Assembly (NCBI RefSeq): GCF_001431725.1
Contig: NZ_CP013106.1
Coordinates: 4,216,001 to 4,280,000, forward strand
Length of the DNA: 64,000 nt
Source: Halomonas huangheensis
GTDB lineage: Bacteria > Pseudomonadota > Gammaproteobacteria > Pseudomonadales > Halomonadaceae
Direction: 5' to 3'
Shown here: positions 27,719-36,739 of the stretch, piece after piece
Layout: each line of letters starts with the position of its first letter
Position numbering within the stretch: the first letter of the stretch is position 1
Program-made: the position numbers and the translations under genes
Notes under the pieces: generated by a model
Told to the model about the DNA's origin: nothing
Seen by the model: only the letters and a program-made list of their open reading frames with translations
Databases searched by the model: none

Positions 27719-29101
27719 TCACTCCTCTCGCATGGCTCTGGCCAGCATGTCGGTTATCGGCTTGGCAATATAGCTGGCGAAAGTGCGCTCCCCGGTACGA
27801 ATCATGACCTCGGCCGGCATCCCCGACAGCAGCTGCATCTGTTCGGTCATGTCGCCCTCACCTTCACTGGTCACCTTCACCCGCGCCTTGTAGTAGCGCT
27901 CTCCGGTTGCTTCATCCTCGAAGCTATCAGCACTGACACGGCTGATCTCTCCAGCGATTTCATTGGTCAGGCGCTGATTGAAGGCCGAGAAGCGGATATT
28001 CGCAGGCTGTCCCGCATAGATATTGTCGATATCACGCGTCGGCACCCGCGCTTCGACCACGAAGCCGTCGCCACTGGGAACCACATCCATGATCGGATCT
28101 CCCGGGCTGATAACGGCGCCCTGGGTATGCACCGTAAGCCCCACCACCGTACCGGCAACAGGGGACAAGACCGTGGTTCGTTCAACCTGATCGGTAAGCG
28201 ACGTGATCATTTCTTCGGCTTCGGCGATGCTGGACTGGGCGGTGCGCAGTTCCTCGCCGACTTTCGACTGGAACTCCTGACGCTGAAGCTCCTTCTGGAG
28301 TGCGTTCTCACTGATCTGTGATTTCAAGCTGGCAATCCGGGAACGGTGGTCTGCCACCTGGCCCTCATAATCCAGAATCTGGCGCTCGAGCTCCCGCAGT
28401 CGCTGGTTGTCACCCAGCCCTTCACGAAACAGCGACCGAAAGTCTTCGGCTTCATCACGCAGTGACTGGATACGCCGCACGTTGACACCAATCAGCGACT
28501 CCAACCCGCCGATCTGCTCGTGCATTTGCCTGGACTGTTCATCCAGCGACTCGAGGGAGCTCTGCAGCGACTGACGGCGCGCCACAAACAGGCCACTTTG
28601 GACCGCCAGCACTTCCTGAACCCGGTTACGATCGCTGTTGGTCAGCTCCGCGGGAAAGCTCAGCGTATCAGCCCCACTCTGTTCCGCCAGCAGGCGCACT
28701 TCCATGGCTCGATTGATCAAGTACTGCGAGCGGGAAATATCGAGTTCGGAACGCGCCTGGGTATCACTGAGCAGGAGCAACGGCTGCCCCGCCTCGACGC
28801 GATCGCCATCCTCAACCAGTATCTCGCGCACGATACCGCCCTCGAGATGCTGCACCGTGCGCTTGAAGGACTCGATGGATACATTGCCGGGCGCTACCAC
28901 AGCAACCGCCAGTTTGGCAGTTATCGCCCAGGTGCCGAATACTCCAAATGCCAGCACCAGGGCCAACAGACCAAAGCGTCGAGTGCCCTTGTCGTCGGTC
29001 GGCAGACGTTCGCTATACTCCCCCTCTAGAGTTTCGGGATGAGAACTGCCCTCAATGCTCGGACGTTCCGCCACTTGCCGCTCGTTTCGTTGGTCAGCCA
29101 T
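27719..29101 (-). CDS. HlyD-family periplasmic adaptor of type I secretion system
   Basis: A 460-residue membrane fusion protein of the PrtE/LapC type. A short cytoplasmic N-terminus is followed by one transmembrane helix (about residues 46-72, FGLLALVLAFGVFGTWAITAKLAVAVVAPG), a lipoyl half-motif (HLEGGIVREILVEDGDRVEAGQPLL), long coiled coils (about 110-290) and the beta-barrel region with the family signature VRVTSEGEGD...LLSGMPAEVMIRTGERT near the C-terminus. It should bridge the ABC exporter and the TolC-like protein. Its start ATG overlaps the ABC stop in a TGATG arrangement, so translation is coupled. Confidence 0.94.
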   Translation of the reverse strand: MADQRNERQVAERPSIEGSSHPETLEGEYSERLPTDDKGTRRFGLLALVLAFGVFGTWAITAKLAVAVVAPGNVSIESFKRTVQHLEGGIVREILVEDGDRVEAGQPLLLLSDTQARSELDISRSQYLINRAMEVRLLAEQSGADTLSFPAELTNSDRNRVQEVLAVQSGLFVARRQSLQSSLESLDEQSRQMHEQIGGLESLIGVNVRRIQSLRDEAEDFRSLFREGLGDNQRLRELERQILDYEGQVADHRSRIASLKSQISENALQKELQRQEFQSKVGEELRTAQSSIAEAEEMITSLTDQVERTTVLSPVAGTVVGLTVHTQGAVISPGDPIMDVVPSGDGFVVEARVPTRDIDNIYAGQPANIRFSAFNQRLTNEIAGEISRVSADSFEDEATGERYYKARVKVTSEGEGDMTEQMQLLSGMPAEVMIRTGERTFASYIAKPITDMLARAMREE

Positions 29102-30870
29102 CAACGCTGCTCCTCGGATCGGCTTCCGGGAGCGCGTCCCTGAACAGCGGCCAGCCGACTGCCGGTATTCTGCGCGACCTGGTGCGCTGCGACATTTCTG
29201 GCGTACTGCGCCAGTACCTGTTCCCGCGGCCCAAACATGCCGACCTGCCCTTCCTTCATTACCATCAGCAGGTCCATCTGCTTCAACACGCTGGGCCGAT
29301 GGCTGATCACGAACAGGGTTGTCTGTTCGTTCCTCAATTGCGTGATGGCATTCGATAGCGCCTTCTCACCGGCATCATCGAGGTTCGAGTTGGGCTCATC
29401 GAGCACCACCAGCACCGGAGCACCGTAGAGCGCTCGAGCCAGCCCGACACGTTGACGCTGACCACCGGACAGAACGCCACTCGTGGAGGAAATGTAAGTA
29501 TCGTAACCATTGGGAAGTTCGAGGATCATTTCATGGACACCGGCCTTGCGTGCCGCCTCCACGACCTTGTGGGCATCAACATCCCCAAAACGAGCGATGT
29601 TCTCGCTGACGGTGCCATCGAACAACTCGATATCCTGCGGCAGATAGCCGATATGTGGCCCCAACTCGTCCCTGTTGAACTGCTGAATATCGGCGCCATC
29701 CAAACGTACACTGCCCACCTGGGCCGGCCAGATACCCAGCAGTACTCGCGCCAGAGTCGATTTTCCTGCCGCACTGGGGCCGAAAATGCCAACATGCTTC
29801 CCCCTCGGCACCTCGAAGTTGATGCCCCGGATCGTCGCCATCCGCATTCCTGGAGGGGCCGCCGCCACGGTTTCCATTGCCAGCTTGCCCTCTGGAGTGG
29901 GCAGCGACATGCGACGTTGCTCGTCGGGAATCTGTGTCAGCAGCTCATTGAGACGCTCATAGGCACCTCGAGTACTGACAAACCCCTTCCAGCTACCAAT
30001 CATCTGGTCGATCGGTGCCAGAGCTCGGCCCATGATGATCGAACCTGCGATCATCATGCCGGGCGTCATCTGGTTTTCCAGTACCAGCCACGCGCCAAGC
30101 CCCAGGATCATCGACTGGAAGAGCATTCTCAACACTCTGGAAGTGTTGGTCAGAGTGTTGGAGCGGTCGCTAGCTCGAGATTGTCTGGCCAGAAATGCGT
30201 GATGCTTCTCTGCCCACCTGCCACGGATGTTCGACAACATCCCCATGGCATGCAGCACCTCGGCATTGCGCAGATTGGCATTGGCCAGTTCCTGCGCCTT
30301 GATATGCTCGCTGTTGGCCTCTGCCAACAGCCCCTTGGTGGCCTTCTCGTTGGCAATGGCCAGCGCCAACAGAATGATGCCAGCAACGGTTGCGAATACA
30401 CCGAGCCACACATTGAACAGAAACAACACCCCAAGATAGACCGGCACCCAAGGCACATCGAAGAAGGCAAAGAGTCCATTCCCGGTAAGAAACTGACGCA
30501 AGTTGGTCAAGTCACTGAGTGGCTGTGCGGACTGGTGGCCCTGAGACAACACGCTGCGCCGGAACATGGCGCTGTAGAGCCGGGCGTTGATGGTCTTGTC
30601 CAATCGATTGCCGACCCGCACCAGAATACGCGAGCGCACCAGCTCAAGCGTTCCCAGTACCGCAAACAGGAAGACTACAACCAGAGTCAGCATCAATAAC
30701 GTCGCAAAACTGTTGGTTGTCAGTACCCGGTCATAGACCTGCAGCATGTACATTGGAGGAACCAACATCAGCAGGTTGACGAACATGCTGAAGAAACCCA
30801 CTGAAAGAAACGATCCTGCACATGCCTTCAGCGCACGCTGTAGATCAGTGACGTCCTGTCGCTTTTCCAT
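29101..30870 (-). CDS. PrtD-type ABC transporter of type I secretion system
   Basis: Inner-membrane ABC exporter, about 589 residues, with a transmembrane domain (residues about 15-310) and a C-terminal ATPase. The ATPase shows Walker A GPSAAGKST, signature LSGGQRQRVGLARALYG and Walker B VLVVLDEPNSNLD, the DEPNSNLD form being typical of PrtD/HasD exporters. It lacks the N-terminal C39 or C39-like domain of HlyB/LapB exporters, which points to cargo recognised by a C-terminal signal. The exact start is uncertain: ATG at 30870 (MEKRQDVTDLQRAL) fits the family best, but in-frame ATG 30885 and GTG 30900 are possible. First gene of the secretion operon; the likely cargo is the convergent decapeptide-repeat protein. 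Confidence 0.92.
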   Translation of the reverse strand: MEKRQDVTDLQRALKACAGSFLSVGFFSMFVNLLMLVPPMYMLQVYDRVLTTNSFATLLMLTLVVVFLFAVLGTLELVRSRILVRVGNRLDKTINARLYSAMFRRSVLSQGHQSAQPLSDLTNLRQFLTGNGLFAFFDVPWVPVYLGVLFLFNVWLGVFATVAGIILLALAIANEKATKGLLAEANSEHIKAQELANANLRNAEVLHAMGMLSNIRGRWAEKHHAFLARQSRASDRSNTLTNTSRVLRMLFQSMILGLGAWLVLENQMTPGMMIAGSIIMGRALAPIDQMIGSWKGFVSTRGAYERLNELLTQIPDEQRRMSLPTPEGKLAMETVAAAPPGMRMATIRGINFEVPRGKHVGIFGPSAAGKSTLARVLLGIWPAQVGSVRLDGADIQQFNRDELGPHIGYLPQDIELFDGTVSENIARFGDVDAHKVVEAARKAGVHEMILELPNGYDTYISSTSGVLSGGQRQRVGLARALYGAPVLVVLDEPNSNLDDAGEKALSNAITQLRNEQTTLFVISHRPSVLKQMDLLMVMKEGQVGMFGPREQVLAQYARNVAAHQVAQNTGSRLAAVQGRAPGSRSEEQR

Positions 30871-30900
30871 GAAGAGAACCACCATTGAAAAGTAGCGCAC

Positions 30901-31576
30901 CAGTGGGAGCTGTTACTCCTCGCTACAAGAGCCTTCTGGGTATCCAGATGCTATAGGGACAGTACTACCGAGAACTACAGACTGGCGGGTATCACAACAG
31001 ACTTATTGCAAATCCATAGTCGTAATCACCGGCAATTCCGCTCACATCCCGTCACCCATGCATTGTCTCGCCGATGATGTATTACCGATATTTCTGGCGA
31101 TTACAACATCCTGAAAAACTGGGATCTGGCTGGTGTTTTATACTGCGCAGGCGGGTCATAGGCTTCATTCCATTGTGGCCACAAGACTGGAAAGGTGTTC
31201 TACACCACTTCTCTTCTCCCTAGTGTGGGGCGCTTACCAAGGGCTAGCCAGCTTGCCCCCACAAGGGTTTTGTCATATTGGATCGCTAGCCTAGCCTGAT
31301 ACTGGAGATAAGTGCAAAGACAACAATCGAGAGTTGGGTGCGAAGAGCAGGAAAACGTAACTGACTGTACCGCTAAAATAAGTCAGTTGGGGTTCAAGGG
31401 TTTTTGACTCACTAAAATACGACACAACCTCACCGAGTATTTACAGTCAGACATAAACAGAACACCGAGATGTTGCACAAATATGCAAACAATGAATGGT
31501 CGCCGGTAATCAAAACTTGAACCGTCGTGGGATTCAAAACTCGATGTCAGCCATATCGCAGTAGTACCGTTTTATC
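30901..31576. other. Intergenic region upstream of the type I secretion operon
   Basis: About 675 bp with no credible gene; it holds the promoter of the secretion operon on the minus strand. Two small dyads stand out: TTGTGGCCACAA (31173-31184, perfect) and GGTGT-tct-ACACC (31194-31206). Both are about 300 bases upstream of the operon start; their meaning is unknown. The dioxygenase gene ends toward this region, and no clear terminator for it was found. Confidence 0.45.
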
Positions 31577-32323
31577 CTACTCGGCGTCGTGGAAGATAAG
31601 CCCGGCCGTGAGCCGCTGTCCTGCCTGCACCTCACTGACACCATGGCGCGTATTGACTCGATAGATCCCCCGAGCCCCCTGGGCCGGTCGGTGATGGCTG
31701 GCAAGAATCGCGGCATCCCCACGATACAGGGGGAGCACATCGACACGGGATTGGCGGCGCGGGCGCTGCTCGCTCAGCACGAACTCGCCTCCCTCATGTT
31801 CCTGGCCAGGTTGTGTCAGCAGTATCACCACCTGAAGTGGAAAGGCGAGATCTCCGTAAAGGTCCTGATGCAGGCAGTTGTAGTCCCCTGCTCGGTAGCG
31901 CAACAGCAAAGGTGTTGGACGACGTTGCCCCGCCGCGTGACATTCCGCGAGAAAGTCGGCATGCCGCTGGGGGTACCGTCGTTGCAGCCCCATCGCCTCG
32001 TTCCAACGGTTGGCGATGGAGACCAGCCGCGAATACAGTGCCGTGCGCAACTCGACAATGAACCGGGGCAGCGGATAGTCGAAATAGCGGTATTCACCAC
32101 TGCCGAAACCGTGACGCGCCATCTCGATATGACGACGAAAGAGATCGCGATGGGCATACAATTCACCGAGCCGTTGGCATTCACCATCATCGAGCAATCC
32201 CGGCAGAATGGCGAAGCCTCGGGTATCGAGGCTGTCCTCGATACCCAACCAGTCGGCACTCTCCAGGCGTGCAACGGCTTTCGACAGGTTCACTTCGGAA
32301 TGGGAGATAGTGGTCATGTTCAT
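31577..32323 (-). CDS. Oxygenase-NA family 2-oxoglutarate/Fe(II) dioxygenase
   Basis: A 248-residue dioxygenase of the COG3826/Oxygenase-NA type, a family predicted to act on alkylated nucleic acid. The double-stranded beta-helix ligands are visible: His152 and Asp154 in LHQDLYGD, His227 in NTRHGVS, and the 2-oxoglutarate-binding Arg237 in GQRLTAGLIFHD. The start ATG at 32323 overlaps the ada stop by four bases (ATGA), so it is translated with ada and probably belongs to the same adaptive response. The direct substrate has not been established for the family as far as I know; a repair function is inferred from this coupling. Confidence 0.87.
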   Translation of the reverse strand: MNMTTISHSEVNLSKAVARLESADWLGIEDSLDTRGFAILPGLLDDGECQRLGELYAHRDLFRRHIEMARHGFGSGEYRYFDYPLPRFIVELRTALYSRLVSIANRWNEAMGLQRRYPQRHADFLAECHAAGQRRPTPLLLRYRAGDYNCLHQDLYGDLAFPLQVVILLTQPGQEHEGGEFVLSEQRPRRQSRVDVLPLYRGDAAILASHHRPAQGARGIYRVNTRHGVSEVQAGQRLTAGLIFHDAE

Positions 32324-33399
32324 GCGTCAATCTCCCGGTCCAGCAGCACTCGCTTACGCTCAACTCCCCAGCGATAGCCGGAAATCCCACCATCCTGACG
32401 TACGACCCGATGGCAGGGAATCGCCACCGCCAGCGGATTGGCCGCACAGGCTCGGGCAACGGCCCTTACTGCAGTAGGTGAACCGATACGCTCGGCGACT
32501 TCGGTATAGCTCGCCGTCACCCCGACAGGAATCTCGCGTAGCGCCTGCCAGACTCGCTGCTGGAAAGCAGTGCCTCGAATATCCAGAGGCAGCTCGATAC
32601 CGACACTCGGGTCATCAATCAAGCCCACCACCTGGGCTACCCAGTCCTCGAAGTCACTGCCACCGGCATCGAGTTCCGCCCCGGGAAACTGATCCTGAAG
32701 GTTGTCAACGAGAGTACCGGGATCATCGCCCAGCAGAATGGCGCAGACGCCTCGCTCGCTGCATGCCACCAACACCGCCCCCAGCGAGCAGTCACCAACC
32801 GCAAAACGGATGGCAGCGTTCTGCCCACCACGCTTGTAGGCTGTCGGTGTCATGCCAAGCATCGCATCGGCATTCTCGTAAAAACGACCGCTGGAGCTGA
32901 ACCCCGCGCCATGTATCGCCTCGGTCACGTCCCGGGATGGATCCGCCAATGCCTCGCGTACCCTCCGCGCCTGATGCGCTCGGGCATATCCCCTGGGTGT
33001 AAGACCGGTAACGGCCTTGAAGCGATGATGCAGATATGAGGGGCTCAGACCGACTCTGTCCGCCAACTCCGTCAGGCCGAGTGGCTTATCGGCCTGCTCA
33101 ATGATTCGGCAAACCTGCTCGATGAGCGCCACGACCGGCGCTCCCGATGTCACCAGGTCCGGCCTACAACGCTTGCAGGGGCGATAGCCCGCAGCTTCAG
33201 CCTCTGCCGGAGTATGGTGAAAGGAGACATTCTCCCGCTTTGCGGTACGTGATGGGCAGGATGGGCGGCAGTAGACGCCGGTGGTCAGCACTGCGTACAC
33301 GAAAGCACCATCCGCCGCCGCATCGCGCTGAACAACCGCCTGCCAGCGCCAGTCCTGCTCGGTCTCGAAGGAACGCGGTGTAGCCATGACAAGATTCAT
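32320..33399 (-). CDS. ada: Ada: methyl-DNA repair protein and transcriptional activator
   Basis: A 359-residue bifunctional Ada. The N-terminal zinc domain has Cys44, Cys48, Cys75 and Cys78 (CRPSC...CKRC), Cys44 corresponding to the phosphotriester-accepting cysteine. An AraC-type helix-turn-helix follows (about 90-185, LTELADRVGLSPSYLHHRFKAVTG). The C-terminal O6-methylguanine methyltransferase has the active-site motif PCHRVV with Cys329. The start at 33399 has GAGG 8 bases upstream; longer frames reaching 33459 lack support. Methylated Ada usually activates its own operon, so it probably also controls the coupled dioxygenase gene. No clear Ada box was identified in the 130 bp upstream. 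Confidence 0.95.
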   Translation of the reverse strand: MNLVMATPRSFETEQDWRWQAVVQRDAAADGAFVYAVLTTGVYCRPSCPSRTAKRENVSFHHTPAEAEAAGYRPCKRCRPDLVTSGAPVVALIEQVCRIIEQADKPLGLTELADRVGLSPSYLHHRFKAVTGLTPRGYARAHQARRVREALADPSRDVTEAIHGAGFSSSGRFYENADAMLGMTPTAYKRGGQNAAIRFAVGDCSLGAVLVACSERGVCAILLGDDPGTLVDNLQDQFPGAELDAGGSDFEDWVAQVVGLIDDPSVGIELPLDIRGTAFQQRVWQALREIPVGVTASYTEVAERIGSPTAVRAVARACAANPLAVAIPCHRVVRQDGGISGYRWGVERKRVLLDREIDA

Positions 33400-33532
33400 C
33401 CTGGTGTCCTCTACAGTGTGGGTCATGCCCCGAGTAAAGAACACCAGCAAAGAGCGCACACTCCGCTACTGGCTCTTCAATCTCACATCGTTCGCCTGGC
33501 AATCTCAACGCTCCAGAGACCAGGGTTACGGA

Positions 33533-34540
33533 CTACAAGGCCAGCGCCTGCACCTCTCGCCAAAGACCATCGTCGATATCGAGTGGCGCTACGCTGTTAC
33601 GATTACGCCATGTAGAGCCTCCCGGCCAGCGCACTGGACGGCCGGAAGCATCAGCTGTGACGGCAGCCAGATGCGCCTGAATGCCTTCGACGATGGCGTT
33701 GCAGGCATCCCGCCCACCAAGTTGCTCGGGGTCGAACAGCATGAATATCTGGCAACTGCCACCACCACTGCCTTTCTGAACGTCGTCAATCGCGTGGGTC
33801 GGTCGGCCCTGGGCCAATAGCGCGGCCAGCGCATCGAGCAGAATCGCCAAACCCGATCCCTTCCAGTAGCCCGTGGGCAGCAGTCGGCGTGTCGCCGCAA
33901 TGGCACCAGGGTCGCGACTCAAGTGCCCCGATTCATCGAAACCGCCGTCAATGGGCAGTTGCTCGCCCTTCAAGCGAGTGCTCTGCAGTTTTCCATAGGA
34001 AAATTGCGACATGGCCATGTCCAGCACCAGTGGACCATCCTGGTGCGGCACCGCCATGACTAGCGGGTTATTGCCTATCGATTGTTCGGCAGCTCCCCAG
34101 GCCGGCATACAGGACTCGGTATTGGTCCAGAGGATAGCCGCATAGCCCTTCTCGACGGCATGCCAGCCGTAGCTTCCTCCGCGCATCCAGTGAGTGGTAT
34201 CACGCAGCGCGACCAATCCCATGCCATGTTCCTGTGCCAACTCCATGGCACGATCGGTGGCATACAGCGCATTGGTAACGCCAACCCCGAAGTGCCCATC
34301 AAGCACCTCGATCGCTCCGAGTTGCTGCACTCTGGTGGGTATCGCATCGACATCAACCCAGCCACGTTTTACATAGTCGATGAAGCGCGGGATTCGACCA
34401 ATACCGTGAGAGTGCACGCCATCGCGTGTGCTCTCGGTATGTATGCGTGCGCACACCTCGGCGACATTCGGCGCCACTCCTGCCCGTGTCAGTGCCTGAT
34501 ACAGCACCGCCTTCAAGGTATCTATCTCAACCGTTGCCAT
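33533..34540 (-). CDS. YiaK-like NAD(P)H-dependent dehydrogenase (Ldh2 family)
   Basis: A 335-residue member of the malate/L-lactate/ureidoglycolate dehydrogenase (Ldh2) family. It resembles E. coli YiaK (2,3-diketo-L-gulonate reductase) along its whole length, including the segments SHGIGRIPRFIDYVKRG, GMGLVALRDTTHWMRGGSYGW and ILPTGYWKGSGLAILLD-like LLPTGYWKGSGLAI. The start at 34540 is preceded by AAGGAGG; an upstream in-frame start at 34585 would overlap tctA. It ends the minus-strand operon gudD-tctC-tctB-tctA. The true substrate is unclear: it could act on an aldarate-derived keto acid rather than diketogulonate, since the operon encodes glucarate dehydratase. Confidence 0.85.
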   Translation of the reverse strand: MATVEIDTLKAVLYQALTRAGVAPNVAEVCARIHTESTRDGVHSHGIGRIPRFIDYVKRGWVDVDAIPTRVQQLGAIEVLDGHFGVGVTNALYATDRAMELAQEHGMGLVALRDTTHWMRGGSYGWHAVEKGYAAILWTNTESCMPAWGAAEQSIGNNPLVMAVPHQDGPLVLDMAMSQFSYGKLQSTRLKGEQLPIDGGFDESGHLSRDPGAIAATRRLLPTGYWKGSGLAILLDALAALLAQGRPTHAIDDVQKGSGGGSCQIFMLFDPEQLGGRDACNAIVEGIQAHLAAVTADASGRPVRWPGGSTWRNRNSVAPLDIDDGLWREVQALAL

Positions 34541-34574
34541 ATCCCCTCCTTTTGTTTGCCTGCCGCTGTTGACG

Positions 34575-36089
34575 TCATGCTTCACCGCTGGAGGCAGTTT
34601 GCGGGCTCCGGTTGGAGCGATGGTTCTGCCAGAGCGTCAACAACAGCAGCCCGACGGCGATGACCAGGAAAGTCACACTGATCGGACGAGTGAAGAATGG
34701 TGTCCAGTCGCCCTCGAACGCCTGTAATCCACGACGCAGGTTGGATTCCGCAATCGGCCCGAGGATCAAACCCAGGATTACCGGCGCGGTGCCAAACTGG
34801 TATCGGTTGAGGAAGTAGCCGAGGATACCGAAGCCAAGCATTAGATAGAGATTGAAGACATCACCGTCGACGCCATAAACCCCGATGAAACAGAACACCA
34901 GAATCGCCGCCAACAACTGTTTGCGCGGCACCATCAGCACGCGAATGAACAGCTTGATGCCCAGGCACATGATCAACAGCATGAAGACATTGGCGAGCAG
35001 ATAGGCGATGAAGATGCCGTAAATCATGCCGCCCTGATTATCGAAAAGTAGCGGGCCCGGTGTAATGCCTTGAATCATCAGACCGCCGAGCAGCACCGCA
35101 GTCGCCGCCTCTCCGGGAATTCCCAATGCCAACGTGGGTATCAGTGCACCTCCCAACAGCGCATTGTTGGCACTCTCCACCGAAACAATACCCGGCGCAT
35201 AACCGGTCCCGAACTTCTCCGGGGACTTCGAGAATCGACGCGTCTGATCATAGGCCACCAGCGAGGCGATACTGCCACCCGCGCCAGGCACAGGACCTAC
35301 GATGGACCCCGAGGCCACGCCAGCAATGACTGCCTTCCAGTGGCTCAACGTTTCAGCAAACCTGGGGCGTGCGATATCGATACGGTGTCCGCTATCCTGC
35401 ACTCGCTGATGAGGGTCGTACTCGAACGCATCCTTGAGCACTTGTGCAACGGCAAACAAGCCGATCAAGGCCGGCAACAGATTGATGCCTGTCAGCAGTG
35501 ACAACTGGCCGAAAGTAAATCGGTCAACGCCGGTAATCGGGTCGGTGCCGATAGTCGAAACAAAGAAGCCGATAAGGCCTGCAATCAGCCCTTTGAACAG
35601 CGATTTTCCTGCCACCGAGGCGATGATCACCAGACCGAAGATGCTGAGTGAGAAGTACTCGGCAGCTCCAAAGCGCAATGCGAATTCAGCAATCGGCGGA
35701 GCCAGAAGGCTGAGGATGACCATGCTCGCAACGCCACCGAAGAACGAAGCAACAATGGCCAGTCCAAGAGCACGCCCGGCCTCACCCTTCTGGGCCATGG
35801 GAAAGCCATCGAATGTGGTTGCCACAGACGAAGGCGTACCCGGAATATTGAGTAGAATTGCCGGAATCGAACCACTGGCGCCCGCGCCACAAAGTGCGCC
35901 CAGCATCATGCCGATGCCCATGACCGGTGGCATGCCGAAAGTCACCGGCAGCAGTAGCGCAATGGCCATGGCAGAGGTCAGGCCAGGCAGCGCGCCCATG
36001 ATGATACCGAGCAGGGTACCAGCAGCGATCGCCAACAGCGTGCCTAGCTGCAGCACCATCTCCAGACCATCGAGATAACCAGAAATCAT
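34575..36089 (-). CDS. tctA: Tripartite tricarboxylate-type transporter large permease TctA
   Basis: A 504-residue inner-membrane permease with about 12 helices. The family signature is intact: GTLLGIIMGALPGLTSAMAIALLLPVTFGMPP near residues 24-55, ASGSIPAILLNIPGTPSSVATTFDGFPMAQKGEAGRALG split around residues 70-108, and the second-half repeat GPVPGAGGSIASLVAYDQ. It forms the channel of a sodium- or proton-driven uptake system with TctB and the periplasmic binding protein TctC. An AGGAGAA ribosome site sits 4 bases before the ATG. Position in an operon with glucarate dehydratase suggests glucarate or another aldarate as substrate (inference). Confidence 0.95.
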   Translation of the reverse strand: MISGYLDGLEMVLQLGTLLAIAAGTLLGIIMGALPGLTSAMAIALLLPVTFGMPPVMGIGMMLGALCGAGASGSIPAILLNIPGTPSSVATTFDGFPMAQKGEAGRALGLAIVASFFGGVASMVILSLLAPPIAEFALRFGAAEYFSLSIFGLVIIASVAGKSLFKGLIAGLIGFFVSTIGTDPITGVDRFTFGQLSLLTGINLLPALIGLFAVAQVLKDAFEYDPHQRVQDSGHRIDIARPRFAETLSHWKAVIAGVASGSIVGPVPGAGGSIASLVAYDQTRRFSKSPEKFGTGYAPGIVSVESANNALLGGALIPTLALGIPGEAATAVLLGGLMIQGITPGPLLFDNQGGMIYGIFIAYLLANVFMLLIMCLGIKLFIRVLMVPRKQLLAAILVFCFIGVYGVDGDVFNLYLMLGFGILGYFLNRYQFGTAPVILGLILGPIAESNLRRGLQAFEGDWTPFFTRPISVTFLVIAVGLLLLTLWQNHRSNRSPQTASSGEA

Positions 36090-36139
36090 GACGTTCTCCT
36101 GGGAGTAAACGGGGTCGTCATCCGCAGAGCCACCTTGCT

Positions 36140-36646
36140 TCAGTCAGGCAGCGGAATCTCGAACAGCTCGGTAAATACATAAAAGATCACAACCGCCAGA
36201 ATCACAGCGAAAACGACGGCCATGAGTACAGCCTTGAGCCTCGCCGTAGCTCCCATCTCCTGCCAGGTACCGCTGACGATCGCCAGCCCGATCACACTGC
36301 AGAAGGCAAACAGGGCGGTGCTCGGGATATAACCGAACGCTTCGAAGATCAGGATATAGCCGACCGTGAGAGCGACGATAAGTACCCACTGCGCCAGGCC
36401 ACGAGCGCTTCCGAGCCGCTCTCCGTCAGCATCACCGCCACCGGCGGCTCGCCACTCACGGATGTCCTTGATCAAACAGGGAATGGCGAACAGGAATATC
36501 AGCCCTGATATCAGCTTGGGAAAGAAGGATGGAGAGAGGTCGCCGACAATCTCGACATTCTGTAGCGTCGTGGACAGCGCGAAGGCGGCTGCCGACGCAA
36601 TCAGCAGCACGAGATCAAACAGCGGCTTACCGATATCACGTTGCAT
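36140..36646 (-). CDS. tctB: Tripartite tricarboxylate-type transporter small permease TctB
   Basis: A 168-residue TctB (DUF1468) protein with four transmembrane helices, seen in LFDLVLLIASAAAFALST, FFPKLISGLIFLFAIPCLI, LAQWVLIVALTVGYILIFEAFGYI and the C-terminal VLMAVVFAVILAVVIFYVFTELFEIPLP. It partners TctA, whose gene begins 50 bp downstream. GGAG lies about 10 bases before the ATG. The order tctC-tctB-tctA is the usual one. Confidence 0.92.
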   Translation of the reverse strand: MQRDIGKPLFDLVLLIASAAAFALSTTLQNVEIVGDLSPSFFPKLISGLIFLFAIPCLIKDIREWRAAGGGDADGERLGSARGLAQWVLIVALTVGYILIFEAFGYIPSTALFAFCSVIGLAIVSGTWQEMGATARLKAVLMAVVFAVILAVVIFYVFTELFEIPLPD

Positions 36647-36739
36647 GTTTCAACACTCCAGAGGCAGCAGCGCTACATTGCCGACTGCCTGGGTCAAGGC
36701 CTGGAGCGCCGGCCGAACGACCGGCGCATCCCTGAAACG

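Noticed and set aside
31534..31746. Short minus-strand frame at the end of the dioxygenase gene
   Set aside because: It overlaps the 3' end of the dioxygenase in another frame and lacks start signals.
33440..33465. Possible Ada box (AAAGAGCGCA) upstream of ada
   Set aside because: It has an extra base relative to AAAGCGCA, is in the opposite orientation, and no second element was found.
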